Shown here one piece after another: positions 1 to 8,573 of a stretch of 64,000 bases of DNA. The stretch covers positions 1 through 64,000 of the forward strand of contig NC_009671.1 of the NCBI RefSeq assembly GCF_000017405.1, given 5' to 3'. Origin of the DNA: Brucella anthropi ATCC 49188 (GTDB lineage: Bacteria > Pseudomonadota > Alphaproteobacteria > Rhizobiales > Rhizobiaceae). A model generated the notes under the pieces. The model was given only the letters and a program-made list of their open reading frames with translations. It was not told the origin of the DNA and did not search any database. How positions within the stretch are numbered: position 1 is the first letter of the stretch; every line of letters begins with the position of its first letter. A program made the translations under genes and the position numbers.

Positions 1-1371
1 TGCTTTGCCCTTCGTTTGAGGTCCGCCCGGGCTCATGCTTCGGTCCGTGGTCAGCGCGATAGCTGCCAACATGATGCTGGTCCAGTGCGGTAATTCCGAT
101 GTGCCCATCTCATTGGCGTGCTCGGCAGAGGCCGGCGACAGTCCTGACCACGGCATCATCGGAACCGCGTCCCGGTTGGGACCTCGAAGGTCTGCGGTCA
201 GGCAGACGTCAACGATATGGTTCTGATGTGAAGGCTCAGGCCGACTTGGCGAGCAATCGGTCTGAAGAGAATTCGGTGCCATCCGTCCACATCCGGTGAA
301 GGATGGTACCGATGCGCCTTGCCAAAGCCACCATCGCACGCTTTGCACCTCGGCGTTTGGCGACTTGTGCGGCCCAGCTTCTCAGCCATGTCGAGCGACC
401 CCGATGTATCATAACGGTAGCCGCCTGACACAAGGCTCTTCGCAGATTGGCGTCGCCAGCTCGCGTAATACCGCCGATCACGTCGCGCTCACCGGACTGG
501 TTGCGCGAGGGTGTAAGGCCGACCCATGGACCCACCTTCTTGGACGATGAGAACCGCGCGGGATCATCGACCGCGGATCGGAAAGTTAAGGCGACGACCG
601 CCCCGATGCCAGGCATCGTCATCAATAGCCGGCACACCGCGTCGTCCTTCGCAAGCAGACGGACCTGACGTTCGAGTCCCGCCAGTTCATGGCGAAGGCT
701 GGTGCGCGCGCGTAACATCGGTCCGGACGCTGCTTGCAACATGGAATTGCCTTCCACCAACTGTTTGATCCTGGCGTCGAACTGGCCGCGCGAGATGGCG
801 CCGACCTTCAGGCCGAAGTTTCTCAGCAATCCGCGCAATGACAGTTCCAGCGCGATCATGCCTTGTTGGATCGCCTTGCGGGCAGACAGAAGTGCACGAA
901 CTTCCTGTGCCGACACGGATTTACAATGTACGGGCCTGAACCAGCCCAGATGAAGCAGTCGGGCAATCCCTTCCGCGTCGCGCCGATCCGTTTTGATCGG
1001 CATTGCCTTCAGAGCACCCTTCACCTGTCGGGTTTCCATCAGAACAACTTCCAGCCGGGCATCGGCCAAACCGCGATGCAGCCACTGGGACAGCGGCCCG
1101 GCTTCAAGCCCTATGATAGCGACCGATCCCTCCAGGGTGTTTGCAAAATCCACGATCGCTTGGGGATCACTGAGAACCTGCGCTTCTTTTACGATCTTGC
1201 CGTGCTCATTGATTACACAGACCGCAGTCTTCGCCAGTGATACATCCAGTCCTATGAACAGCTTCATCCCATATTCCTCCGATTGAGACCGATACGGGAA
1301 CAACGACAGCTTGCTGCGGGCAATTTCAAGATGCGTCAGCCGGTGGCGTGGCGCAGGCCCCGTTACAGCAT
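1..1371 (-). mobile_element. IS1111-type (IS110-family) element inside the IS5-family element, left copy
   Basis: Contains one DEDD transposase gene. In the complete right-hand copy the ends are marked by subterminal inverted repeats TAACGGGGCC / GGCCCCGTTA, which is the arrangement known for the IS1111 subgroup of IS110. There are no terminal repeats and the only duplication is a shared AG. The outer ~110 bp are outside the window. Confidence 0.8.
236..1267 (-). CDS. IS110-family (IS1111-type) DEDD transposase
   Basis: A 343-residue transposase identical to the one at 12702-13733. The N-terminal RuvC-like domain starts LFIGLDVSLAKTAVCV with the first catalytic Asp. A C-terminal transposase_20-type domain follows, including MTMPGIGAVVAL, the helix-hairpin-helix of this family. 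The start is placed at the Met of MKLFIG rather than 36 bases upstream because GGAGG stands 8 bases before it. It lies in the left compound IS unit. The length is normal and there is no frameshift, so it should be functional. Confidence 0.9.
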   Translation of the reverse strand: MKLFIGLDVSLAKTAVCVINEHGKIVKEAQVLSDPQAIVDFANTLEGSVAIIGLEAGPLSQWLHRGLADARLEVVLMETRQVKGALKAMPIKTDRRDAEGIARLLHLGWFRPVHCKSVSAQEVRALLSARKAIQQGMIALELSLRGLLRNFGLKVGAISRGQFDARIKQLVEGNSMLQAASGPMLRARTSLRHELAGLERQVRLLAKDDAVCRLLMTMPGIGAVVALTFRSAVDDPARFSSSKKVGPWVGLTPSRNQSGERDVIGGITRAGDANLRRALCQAATVMIHRGRSTWLRSWAAQVAKRRGAKRAMVALARRIGTILHRMWTDGTEFSSDRLLAKSA

Positions 1372-1379
1372 CTCATTGA

Positions 1380-1769
1380 TCACAGCCAGAAGATTACGGT
1401 AGCGGCGAGTGCGATGGCTGAGAGGAAGACCATAGGGCACCTGTCATAGCGTGTAGCGACGCGCCTCCAGTCCTTGATGCGGCCGAACATGATCTCGATG
1501 CGGTTGCGGCGTTTATAGCGGCGTTTGTCGTATTTAATGGTCTTGTTTCGGGATTTCCTGCCCGGGATGCAGGGAGTGATACCCTTTTCCTGTAGGGCGT
1601 CGCGAAACCAGTCGGCATCATAGCCACGGTCGGCCAGCAGCCATTGGGCCTCGGGAAGCTCGTCAAGCAAGGCGGCTGCACCGGTATAATCGCTGACCTG
1701 ACCTGCCGTGATGAAGAAGCTGATCGGGCGACCGTTGGCATCCGTTACAGCATGAAGCTTGGTGTTCAT
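1380..1769 (-). CDS. IS5-family transposase, C-terminal frame (orfB)
   Basis: Encodes the C-terminal catalytic part of an IS427-group DDE transposase: LADRGYDADWF holds the second Asp and RRNRIEIMFGRIKDW holds the Glu. In this group orfB is normally made by a -1 frameshift from orfA. Here the slippery A6G5 run lies near the orfA end at about 1803-1813, so the true product is an orfA-orfB fusion and the ATG at 1769 is only the first Met in this frame. Identical to 12200-12589. Confidence 0.85.
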   Translation of the reverse strand: MNTKLHAVTDANGRPISFFITAGQVSDYTGAAALLDELPEAQWLLADRGYDADWFRDALQEKGITPCIPGRKSRNKTIKYDKRRYKRRNRIEIMFGRIKDWRRVATRYDRCPMVFLSAIALAATVIFWL

Positions 1770-1789
1770 GCCGCCTTTGGTGCGTCCAA

Positions 1790-2143
1790 TCAGGCGTTCC
1801 GCGCCCCCTTTTTTACCCGCAGGCTGGAAGCCGTGCGGTGGGCCTTGAGATAGGTCGCATCGATCATGATCGTCTTGCGCTCTGGAGCTTGAGGCACTGC
1901 CAGACCTTCCATCATCCGCAGGAAGATGCCCTTGTCGCCCCAGCGTTTCCAGCGATTATAAAGTGTCTTGGAGGGGCCATATTCCTTCGGCGCATCGCGC
2001 CATCTGAGCCCATTGCGATTGACGAAGATGATGCCGCTCAGAACGCGCCGATCATCAACGCGAGGACGGCCGTGGCTATTAGGGAAATACGGCTGAAGAC
2101 GTGCCATTTGCTCGTCTGTCAGCCAAAAGAGATCACTCATCAT
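1790..2143 (-). CDS. IS5-family transposase, N-terminal frame (orfA)
   Basis: A 117-residue frame with the DUF4096-type N-terminal domain of IS5/IS427 transposases (LFWLTDEQMARLQPYFP; LRWRDAPKEYGPSKTLYNRW) and the first catalytic Asp in IMIDATYLKAHR. It ends just after an A6G5 run where -1 slippage gives access to orfB. It differs by one residue (Val for Ala in DDRRVLSG) from the copy at 11826-12179. Confidence 0.88.
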   Translation of the reverse strand: MMSDLFWLTDEQMARLQPYFPNSHGRPRVDDRRVLSGIIFVNRNGLRWRDAPKEYGPSKTLYNRWKRWGDKGIFLRMMEGLAVPQAPERKTIMIDATYLKAHRTASSLRVKKGARNA

Positions 2144-2458
2144 TCAGGCTCCTTCGAGCCCGTCTGAATCACAATCAGCGTGACAAATCAATGGGTCCTG
2201 ACCCTAAGGTATTCAGTCGTGCAACATATCAAGTTCACATTCTGGGGCATTTTTTTAGTTTTGACCGTCCTGTGGCTGATTGAAGAACCTCACGTGTATG
2301 AGACGACAACTTTCTTCGCGCTTCGTGGGACCATGGTCCAGTACAGCGGAATTATCGCCATGGCTTCTATGAGCGTAGCCATGGTTTTGGCACTTCGCCC
2401 CCGCTGGCCGGAGCGGTGGTTCGGCGGACTTGATAAGATGTACCGCCTGCACAAATGG

Positions 2459-2902
2459 CTAGGCGGCGTGGACGAATTTGAGCCAGTATCTTGCGGTAGC
2501 AATATGAACCATGCTGATGAAGCTCTCGGCGAGTTGGTCGTATCGAGTAGCAATGGCGCGGTTGATTTTCAGTCTGCCAAACATCCGTTCGATTAGGTTG
2601 CGCTGTTTATACAGCGTGCGATCATATTCAATCTTCACGCGGCGGTTTGCTCTGCCAGGAATGACGGGCTTGATATTGCGGCTGGCAAGATCATCACGAA
2701 TGGCATCCGCATCATATCCCTTGTCAGCAAGAAGCGCCTGTGGCGCTTGCTCGGGTAAGCTGATCAGAGTGTCGTAAGCCTTGCAATCTGCGGCTTCGCC
2801 AACCGTCAGATGGAAGGCAAGCGGTCTTCCTCTGGCATCAGCCAGACAGTGAAGTTTACTGGTGAACCCGCCCCGCGAGCGGCCAAGAGCGCGTCGATGA
2901 AT
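2459..2902 (-). CDS. IS5-family transposase, C-terminal frame (orfB), reached by -1 frameshift
   Basis: Read directly from the minus strand in the -1 frame after the A3G6 run. It contains LADKGYDADAIRDDL (second Asp) and LIERMFGRLKINRAIATRYD (Glu of the DDE triad) and ends YWLKFVHAA followed by TAG. There is no own start codon, so it is made as an orfA-orfB fusion. The stop codon is supplied by the target sequence at the insertion site. Confidence 0.82.
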   Translation of the reverse strand: MHRRALGRSRGGFTSKLHCLADARGRPLAFHLTVGEAADCKAYDTLISLPEQAPQALLADKGYDADAIRDDLASRNIKPVIPGRANRRVKIEYDRTLYKQRNLIERMFGRLKINRAIATRYDQLAESFISMVHIATARYWLKFVHAA

Positions 2903-3308
2903 CCCCCCTTTCCGCCCGCTGCCGAAATATGGGCCCGAACTGTGGTGCTATCGATGCTGTAGTGGCCGCTGTCAGCCATGATCTCAGCGAGCGTGATCGA
3001 AACAGCCTCCCAGACCCCGGCTTCGCTCCAACGCCGAAACCGCCGATAGATCGTATTCCAATTGCCGTATTTGGGTGGGACATCCCGCCAAGGCGTCCCG
3101 CAGCGAAGTCTCCAAAGTATGCCGTTGATGATCGCACGATTTTGCTCCGGACGACGACCGCGTCCCCGATTGACTGCTTCAATCGGCAATAAATCCTTCA
3201 GAACACGCCATTCGGATTCGCTCAGATCGCCTCGGCTCATGACTGCCTCCAAAAAGCAGTCTTGAATCAAGCTGCGATCAATTCGTCAACCAATTCGTCC
3301 ACGCCGCC
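2462..3308 (-). mobile_element. IS5-family element (847 bp), first copy, in the ferric-reductase gene
   Basis: Bounded by inverted repeats GGCGGCGTGGACGAATT / AATTCGTCCACGCCGCC and a TA duplication at 2460-2461 and 3309-3310. An identical copy in the same orientation lies at 25397-26243. It has a two-frame DDE transposase. The transposase stop codon is not in the element: the sequence ends ...GCCGCC and the flanking TAG completes it. Confidence 0.93.
2806..3270 (-). CDS. IS5-family transposase, N-terminal frame (orfA)
   Basis: A 154-residue frame starting MIQDCFLEAVMSRGDLSESEW. It has the N-terminal IS5-type domain (CGTPWRDVPPKYGNWNTIYRRF) and the first catalytic Asp in YSIDSTTVRAH. The run GGAAAGGGGGG (A3G6 at 2903-2911, minus strand) is a -1 slippage site that moves ribosomes into orfB. 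Starts at MSRGDLSE, 30 bases further in, are also possible. Identical to 25741-26205. Confidence 0.88.
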   Translation of the reverse strand: MIQDCFLEAVMSRGDLSESEWRVLKDLLPIEAVNRGRGRRPEQNRAIINGILWRLRCGTPWRDVPPKYGNWNTIYRRFRRWSEAGVWEAVSITLAEIMADSGHYSIDSTTVRAHISAAGGKGGFIDALLAARGAGSPVNFTVWLMPEEDRLPSI

Positions 3309-4420
3309 TAGGCATTGCGGCTCTCATCGTCTCGTTTATTCACTGGCTGTGGGGCAAGGGACCGAAATGGGCTGTTGGCTGGGGCTTGATTGAGCGCCCG
3401 GTACGCGGGACGAGACCGCCGCTGGAAAACCCGGTCGAGCAGTTTTTATTGGGCTTGCGCGGATCTGCAGAAGATCTGGGTGAATGGGCATTTTATATAG
3501 CAGCTCTGCTGATCGTTCTGGCTCTGGTCAAGTATTTTCCCTACCGGCTTTTTTACAAGACACACCGGCTTTTGGCCGTCGTCTATCTGGTGCTCGTTTT
3601 CCATACTGTAGTGCTGATGACGTTCAGATATTGGCTTTCACCCATCGGCATCGTGATGGCATTGCTTTTGGCTTCAGGCACCTTTGCGGCAGTGAAAGTA
3701 CTTCTGCGACGTGTGGCTGTGAAACAGCAGGTTCTGGGCGAGATATCATCAATTCACTACTATCCCGGCGTACGGACACTTGAGGTCGAAATCGACGTCC
3801 CACAAGGCTGGCCAGGTCACAAGTCGGGCCAGTTCGCATTCGCGACATCGGACAGTTCAGAAGGAGCACACCCTTACACGATAGCTTCCGCATGGAATGA
3901 AGAAGATAAACATATCACCTTCATCACCAAGGAACTGGGCGATCACACCGACCGCCTGTACGAGAAGTTAAAGGTCGGGCAGGTTGTAAAACTCGAGGGC
4001 CCATATGGCTGTTTTGATTTTGACAACGGCCAACTACGCCAGATCTGGATCGGTGGCGGTATTGGCATCACGCCCTTCATTGCCGGCATGAAACATCTGG
4101 CGCAAGAGCGGATTACAAATCCAGATGCGCCACACAAGCTGATCGATCTATTTCACACCACGACCGATTACGACGAGAACGCTATCAATAAGCTGAAGGC
4201 CGATGCGCTGGCTGCCGGCATCCGGCTACATATCCTGGTAGACTCGCGCGACGGATTCTTGACCGGCGATCGCATTCGGGCTGCCGTACCAGATTGGCGT
4301 GAGGCCAGTATCTGGTTCTGCGGTCCGGCAGGTTTCGGAGAGTCATTACGCCGAGATTTTGAGGCGCAGGGCCTACCGGTCGCGAAACGGTTCCATCAAG
4401 AGTTGTTCGCAATGCGGTAG

Positions 4421-4639
4421 AAAACGATGTTCGCGCGAGCTGAAGCACAATCCGGGAAGCATTTTGAATAATCAATCGAACAAGGTCGGGATTAGTGATT
4501 TCGACATCGACCGTGTTCCGATTACATAGTGTGATCGCGCGTTTGTTTTGCTTCTCATTGGAAAGGTGGTTGCTTCCCGATAAGATGAAATACTGGCTTA
4601 CGACTGGGCACCAGGCCCAGCATCAAACAGGAAGCAACC
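4421..4639. other. Gene-free spacer after the ferric reductase
   Basis: About 220 bases with no convincing gene or structure. The part from about 4550 is probably the 5' non-coding end of the IS110 remnant. Confidence 0.5.
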
Positions 4640-4708
4640 ATGAAACAATTTATCGGCCTTGACATCTCATTAAAAGATACATTCTGTTTATACTTCAAAC
4701 CCATTGGG
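4640..4708 (+). pseudogene. N-terminal remnant of an IS110-family transposase
   Basis: Starts MKQFIGLDISLKDTFCLYFK, the RuvC-like N-terminus of IS110 transposases with its first catalytic Asp. It is cut off after 23 codons by the IS3 element beginning at 4709. Only five matching bases (TTGGG) and a short tail are recognisable on the other side, so the rest of that gene is gone. It is a different element from the IS1111-type copies at the ends of this region. Confidence 0.75.
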
Positions 4709-4781
4709 TGAACTGCCCCCCATTTCGACCGGACAGTCGGCATAAGCAGAAAGGCTCAAGCACAGGCTTGGGTATAGGCTT

Positions 4782-5171
4782 ATGTCTAACGAGTATCGAC
4801 ACGTTGAATTGCTGACGGGTGATGTTCGCCGCAGGCGGTGGACAACCGAGCAAAAGCTGACGATCATTGAGCAGAGCTTCGAACCAGGCGAGACGGTATC
4901 GTCCACCGCTCGCCGCCATGGCGTCGCGCCCAATTTACTTTATCGGTGGCGCAGGCTCTTGAGCGAGGGAGGTGCTGCAGCTGTGGATTCTGACGAGCCG
5001 GTGGTCGGCAATTCGGAAGTGAAGAAGCTGGAAGATCGCGTCCGCGAGCTGGAGCGCATGCTCGGCCGCAAGACGATGGAGGTCGAAATCCTTCGGGAAG
5101 CCTTGTCCAAAGCAGACTCAAAAAAACGGATATCGCGGCCGATCTTGTTGCCGAAGGACGGTTCGCGATGA
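4782..5171 (+). CDS. IS3-family transposase orfA
   Basis: A 129-residue HTH protein. RRRRWTTEQKLTIIEQSF and STARRHGVAPNLLYRWRRLL form the helix-turn-helix; a leucine-zipper-like coiled coil (VKKLEDRVRELERMLGRK) follows. The A7 run near its end (CTCAAAAAAACGG) is the -1 programmed frameshift site that yields the OrfAB transposase. Confidence 0.92.
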   Translation: MSNEYRHVELLTGDVRRRRWTTEQKLTIIEQSFEPGETVSSTARRHGVAPNLLYRWRRLLSEGGAAAVDSDEPVVGNSEVKKLEDRVRELERMLGRKTMEVEILREALSKADSKKRISRPILLPKDGSR

Positions 5172-5995
5172 AGGCCGTCGCAGATACGCTGGGCGTATCC
5201 CGTTCCAACCTCATCGAGCGGCTGAAAGGCAGATCGAAGCCGCGCGGCTCCTATCACAAGGCCGAGGATGCAGAGCTTTTGCCCATCATTCGCAGGCTGG
5301 TAGATCAAAGGCCAACCTATGGCTATCGGCGTATCGCCGCGCTCCTCAATCGCGAGAGGCGAGCCGCCGATAAGCCTGTCGTCAACGCCAAACGGGTCCA
5401 TCGCATCATGGGCAACCACGCCATGCTGCTGGAGAAGCATACCGCCGTTCGCAAGGGCCGCATCCATGACGGCAAGGTCATGGTTATGCGATCCAACCTG
5501 CGCTGGTGCTCGGACGGTCTGGAGTTCACCTGCTGGAATGGCGAGGTCATTCGTCTCGCTTTCATCATCGATGCCTTCGACCGGGAGATCATTGCCTGGA
5601 CGGCAGTTGCCAATGCGGGCATCTCCGGCTCGGACGTGCGCGATATGATGCTGGAGGCGGTCGAGAAACGCTTCCAGGCAACACGAGCCCCGCATGCTAT
5701 CGAGCATCTCTCTGACAACGGCTCGGCTTATACCGCGCGGGACACGAGGCTGTTTGCTCAAGCCCTCAATCTGACGCCCTGCTTCACGCCGGTGGCCAGC
5801 CCGCAGTCGAACGGAATGTCCGAGGCATTCGTTAAAACCCTGAAGCGGGATTACATCCGCATCGCAGCACTACCGGACGCACAAACAGCGCTCCCGCTCA
5901 TCGACGGATGGATCGAGGACTATAATGAAATCCATCTACATTCCGCGCTCAAGATGGCTTCCCCTCGGCAGTTCATCAGGGCTAAATCAAACTAG
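5168..5995 (+). CDS. IS3-family transposase orfB (rve integrase domain)
   Basis: A 275-residue DDE integrase-like catalytic subunit. HTH_21 region: PTYGYRRIAALLNRE. Catalytic residues: LAFIIDAFDREIIAW (Asp), EHLSDNGSAYTA (Asp) and SNGMSEAFVKTLKRDY (Glu). In the -1 frame the sequence continues upstream to the A7 run (TDIAADLVAEGRF), so the functional protein is the OrfA-OrfB fusion rather than a product of the ATG at 5168. Confidence 0.92.
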   Translation: MKAVADTLGVSRSNLIERLKGRSKPRGSYHKAEDAELLPIIRRLVDQRPTYGYRRIAALLNRERRAADKPVVNAKRVHRIMGNHAMLLEKHTAVRKGRIHDGKVMVMRSNLRWCSDGLEFTCWNGEVIRLAFIIDAFDREIIAWTAVANAGISGSDVRDMMLEAVEKRFQATRAPHAIEHLSDNGSAYTARDTRLFAQALNLTPCFTPVASPQSNGMSEAFVKTLKRDYIRIAALPDAQTALPLIDGWIEDYNEIHLHSALKMASPRQFIRAKSN

Positions 5996-6082
5996 CCGAC
6001 TTGTCCGGCGAAACGGGGAGCACTCCATTGGGAATCCTGAAAGGCAATAGCTTTTTCCAAGTTTTCAAACCAAACTATCTGA

Positions 6083-6781
6083 TCAAGACAAATTCACACC
6101 TGCCACCTGATGTAGCGCAGATAGCGAGGGTATCTCTATGCAGCTATGATCCCGCGAGGTGATGAGGCCAAGATTGCGCAGTCTCGTGAAACTTCTACTC
6201 ACGGTTTCAACAGTCAAACCTAAGAAGTCGGCGATATCCTGTCTTGGCATAGGAATATAAACGAAGCCTCTGTTGGGGGACCATTGAGCGAGAAGAATGA
6301 TAAAGCATGATAATTTTTCGACTGGTGCCAGCCGACCCAGTATGAGTTGAATAAAGTTCGCCTTCCTTAACGAATCCTTTGTCTCGGCGTGAGAATATTG
6401 CTTAATTCTTTCATCTCTAACGATACACTCCTGGAATTTAATTTTAGATAGGGAGGTAATATTGCTTGTTACGATGGTTTCAATTGTCGATGAATAGTGT
6501 TCATCGTCGATAATCCCTATTAGTTCTCTTGGGAATATGAAGTGTGTTATCTGCCGCCGACCGTCGGGCAAGACTCTGAAAGCTCTTAATAAGCCCTCAT
6601 TCACCATGTAAATCCGACCGATTTTGTCACCCTCTCGAGCTATGGTAACGTTCTGGGGAATGGTTTTATCAACACCATTGCATTGCGAGAATGCGATCGC
6701 TCCAGAGAGTTCATTGAATAGTGTTTTCCTGACCACAGTCGACGCGTCAAGGCTTATAACATTCGTTTTTTCAGAACTCAT
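6083..6781 (-). CDS. Crp/Fnr-family transcriptional regulator
   Basis: A 232-residue regulator. The N-terminal cNMP-binding-like beta-barrel (REGDKIGRIYMVNEGLLRAF, residues about 45-120) is followed by a long dimer helix and a C-terminal winged helix. Its recognition helix TVETVSRSFTRLR carries the ETVSR motif typical of FNR/FixK proteins, which bind TTGAT-N4-ATCAA. The FNR pattern of N-terminal Cys residues for a 4Fe-4S cluster is absent (one Cys near residue 35), so direct oxygen sensing is doubtful and a FixK-like relay is as likely. It is divergent from the arginine deiminase operon, whose promoter region carries a perfect box. Inferred role: low-oxygen activation of that operon, comparable to ArcR/ANR. 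Confidence 0.85.
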   Translation of the reverse strand: MSSEKTNVISLDASTVVRKTLFNELSGAIAFSQCNGVDKTIPQNVTIAREGDKIGRIYMVNEGLLRAFRVLPDGRRQITHFIFPRELIGIIDDEHYSSTIETIVTSNITSLSKIKFQECIVRDERIKQYSHAETKDSLRKANFIQLILGRLAPVEKLSCFIILLAQWSPNRGFVYIPMPRQDIADFLGLTVETVSRSFTRLRNLGLITSRDHSCIEIPSLSALHQVAGVNLS

Positions 6782-7126
6782 TTCGATGACCTGAAGAGTT
6801 AATATTGTGTCTTATTCTCAAAGTGGATGGCTCCATAAATCTAATCACTAACATCGTGCGAAATCCCACTATCCATTTGGGGTAGAGATGAGAAGATCAG
6901 ACTGGTGAAGTATATCGGGTTTTGATGTGATGGAGTATAACTTTCGAGGCAGGCTCCGGTTTTTCGCTTCGGCGAACACCTCACACAAGACTTCGACAGC
7001 ATCTGGAACCAGAACTATCCGAGTGATATTTTTCTATACTTGATGCTTCTTGATTGAAATCAATGCGGCTTATCTTGCAACCCATAAACTCAGGTCGGTT
7101 GCATTGAAAGAGAGCGGGATTAATGC
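6782..7126. other. Divergent promoter region between the Fnr-like regulator and the arginine deiminase operon
   Basis: A 345-base gene-free stretch. The recognisable element is the FNR-type box at 7050-7063. About 70 bases separate the box centre from the carrier start codon, which fits a class II arrangement (box near -41). Nothing else convincing was seen. Confidence 0.7.
7050..7063 (+). promoter_or_regulatory. FNR/FixK/ANR-type box upstream of the arginine deiminase operon
   Basis: TTGATTGAAATCAA matches the consensus TTGAT-N4-ATCAA at all ten specified positions. It lies in front of the carrier gene and between it and a divergent Crp/Fnr-family regulator. A plausible -10 (TAAACT) lies about 30 bases downstream. 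Confidence 0.85.
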
Positions 7127-8560
7127 ATGAGTGACATCGCACAAGACGGCGATGGAAAACGATTTCGTTTTCCTACCGCATTCACCATTCTTTTTGGCCT
7201 CATTGTCATTGTCGCGGCGCTGACCTGGATCATTCCAGCTGGCCAGTACGAGCGAACCATGAATGCGGCTTTGAACAAGGAAGTTCCTATTGCTGGGACT
7301 TACAAGGTCGCTGAATCCAATCCGCAAGGTATTACAGATATATTCATGGCACCGATCGGAGGGCTTTATAATCCTTCGACCAATCAGGCCAACGCCATTG
7401 ATGTGGCGGTGTTCGTTCTCATTATTGGTGGTTTTATTGGTGTCGTCACCTCCACTGGCGCGATTGATGCTGGCATTGGCAGCGCCATGGTTGCGCTCAA
7501 GGGGCGAGAGAAATGGCTAATCCCTGTGCTTATGGCACTGTTCGCCTTCGGCGGTACAACCTATGGCATGGCAGAGGAAACGCTTGCCTTCTATATGCTT
7601 TTGCTTCCAATCATGATAGCGGCGCGTTTCGATGCAGTAACTGCGGTCGCTGTCATTTTGCTTGGTGCAGGCGTCGGCGTTCTTGGTTCGACAGTCAATG
7701 CATTCGCTACGGTCATTGCCTCGGATGCTGCGGGCGTACCTTTCACTAACGGCCTCGTGTTGCGCTGCATCATATTGGGACTTTGCTGGCTGGCCTGTGT
7801 GATCTACGTGATGCGCTATGCCGAACGGGTGCGGCAAGATCCTACAAAATCGCTTGTCTATGACATGAAGGCGGCTAACGAAAAGCACTTTCTAAGTGCG
7901 CATGAAGGTGAAAAGGCTAACTTTACACTTTTGCACAAGATCGTACTCACGGTTTTTGGTGTCACCTTTGTCGTCATGATCTGGGGCGTGTTGAAAGGCG
8001 GCTGGTGGATGGGGGAAATGAGCGGGTTGTTCCTCGCTTCAGCCATCCTGATCGGCTTTATCACACGCCCTGGTGAGGCAAGTTTTGTCGACAGTTTCGT
8101 CAACGGTGCACGCGACCTGCTTGGCGTGGCGCTGATCATTGGCCTGGCGCGCGGCATCGTCGTGGTCATGGACGCTGGCAAGATCACAGATACCATCCTG
8201 CACTGGGCGGAGCTTTCCGTCTCCGGGTTGGGTAAGGTGGCCTTCATCAACGTGATGTACTGGCTTCAGGTACTTATGTCCTTCTTCGTGCCGTCTTCGT
8301 CCGGTCTGGCGGTCCTTTCCATGCCGATCATGGCACCTGTGGCAGATTTCGCCGGCGTTGGCCGCCAGTTTGTGGTCACCGCCTATCAGTCTGCAAACGG
8401 GCTCGTGAACCTGATCAATCCGACTTTTGCGGTCGTAATGGGTGCCTTGGCCATCGGTCGCGTTCCCTATGAACGCTGGTTGCGCTTCATGTGGCCGCTG
8501 CTTTTGATCCTGACCATTATCATCATGGCGTGCCTGAGCGCCGCTGTTCTGCTTGCCTGA
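7127..8560 (+). CDS. arcD: YfcC-family carrier, probable arginine/ornithine exchanger
   Basis: A 477-residue inner-membrane protein with 11-13 hydrophobic segments of the YfcC/DcuC (C4-dicarboxylate anaerobic carrier) type: N-terminal [23 protein letters not shown], the conserved [14 protein letters not shown] region, [20 protein letters not shown] and [19 protein letters not shown]. It is not the amino-acid/polyamine-type ArcD. Position as first gene of the arc operon suggests it imports arginine in exchange for ornithine, but that is context-based. It is followed by arcA after 13 bases. The FNR box lies 64 bases upstream. The symbol is by position, not by homology to classical ArcD. Confidence 0.85.
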   Translation: MSDIAQDGDGKRFRFPTAFTILFGLIVIVAALTWIIPAGQYERTMNAALNKEVPIAGTYKVAESNPQGITDIFMAPIGGLYNPSTNQANAIDVAVFVLIIGGFIGVVTSTGAIDAGIGSAMVALKGREKWLIPVLMALFAFGGTTYGMAEETLAFYMLLLPIMIAARFDAVTAVAVILLGAGVGVLGSTVNAFATVIASDAAGVPFTNGLVLRCIILGLCWLACVIYVMRYAERVRQDPTKSLVYDMKAANEKHFLSAHEGEKANFTLLHKIVLTVFGVTFVVMIWGVLKGGWWMGEMSGLFLASAILIGFITRPGEASFVDSFVNGARDLLGVALIIGLARGIVVVMDAGKITDTILHWAELSVSGLGKVAFINVMYWLQVLMSFFVPSSSGLAVLSMPIMAPVADFAGVGRQFVVTAYQSANGLVNLINPTFAVVMGALAIGRVPYERWLRFMWPLLLILTIIIMACLSAAVLLA

Positions 8561-8573
8561 AGGAGATTGCAAT

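Larger units (their letters stand above)
1..2204 (-). mobile_element. IS5-family (IS427-group-like) element, left copy, interrupted by an IS1111-type element
   Basis: Mirror image of the right-hand copy at 11765-14089. The inner terminus at 2204 ends in the GGGTCAGGACCC-type inverted repeat followed by TA. About 120 bp of the outer end lie beyond the window. The transposase reads leftward as two overlapping frames. The element carries an IS1111-type insertion at the same site and in the same orientation as the right copy, so the pair was duplicated as one unit. Confidence 0.85.
1..2208. repeat. Left arm of a 2.2-kb inverted repeat (partner 11761-13968)
   Basis: Every position x here pairs with 13969-x on the opposite strand. 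I found one mismatch, at 2043 versus 11926, which changes Val to Ala in the IS5 orfA. The match stops at 2208/11761 on the inside, just past the IS terminus and its TA target duplication. On the outside it is cut by the window start. The arms consist of an IS5-family element carrying an IS110-family element. Near-identity means recent duplication; recombination between the arms could invert 2209-11760. Confidence 0.95.
2219..4420 (+). pseudogene. Ferric-reductase/NADPH-oxidase-like flavocytochrome, split by an IS insertion
   Basis: The two gene halves (2219-2461 and 3311-4420) join in the same frame when the IS and one TA are removed, restoring ...HKWLGIAALIVSFIHW. The protein would have about six transmembrane helices with paired His residues (HKWLG, HWLWG, HRLLAVVY, VFHT) for two haems. 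A ferredoxin-reductase-type FAD domain (HPYTIASAW) and an NAD(P) domain (GGGIGITPF, FCGPAGFG) follow. Family role: transmembrane electron transfer from NAD(P)H to ferric iron or oxygen. The native start is probably the GTG at 2219, because the sequence upstream of 2206 belongs to the flanking IS; some N-terminal residues could be lost. The 3' part from about 3386 could be translated alone but lacks most haem ligands. Confidence 0.85.
4709..6027 (+). mobile_element. IS3-family element (1319 bp)
   Basis: Begins TGAACTGCCCCCC and ends GGGGAGCACTCCA, an imperfect inverted repeat with the TG...CA termini of IS3. It is flanked by a 5-bp direct repeat TTGGG at 4704-4708 and 6028-6032, a clear target duplication showing it inserted into the IS110 remnant. 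It has two overlapping frames with an A7 slippery run at 5120-5126. Confidence 0.93.

Noticed and set aside
863..1240. 125-codon frame opposite the IS110 transposase
   Set aside because: Antisense to an intact, motif-rich transposase; no ribosome-binding site or recognisable domain.
4940..5761. 273-codon minus-strand frame across the IS3 orfA/orfB genes
   Set aside because: Shadow of a GC-rich real gene; lacks domains and crosses the boundary of two true frames.
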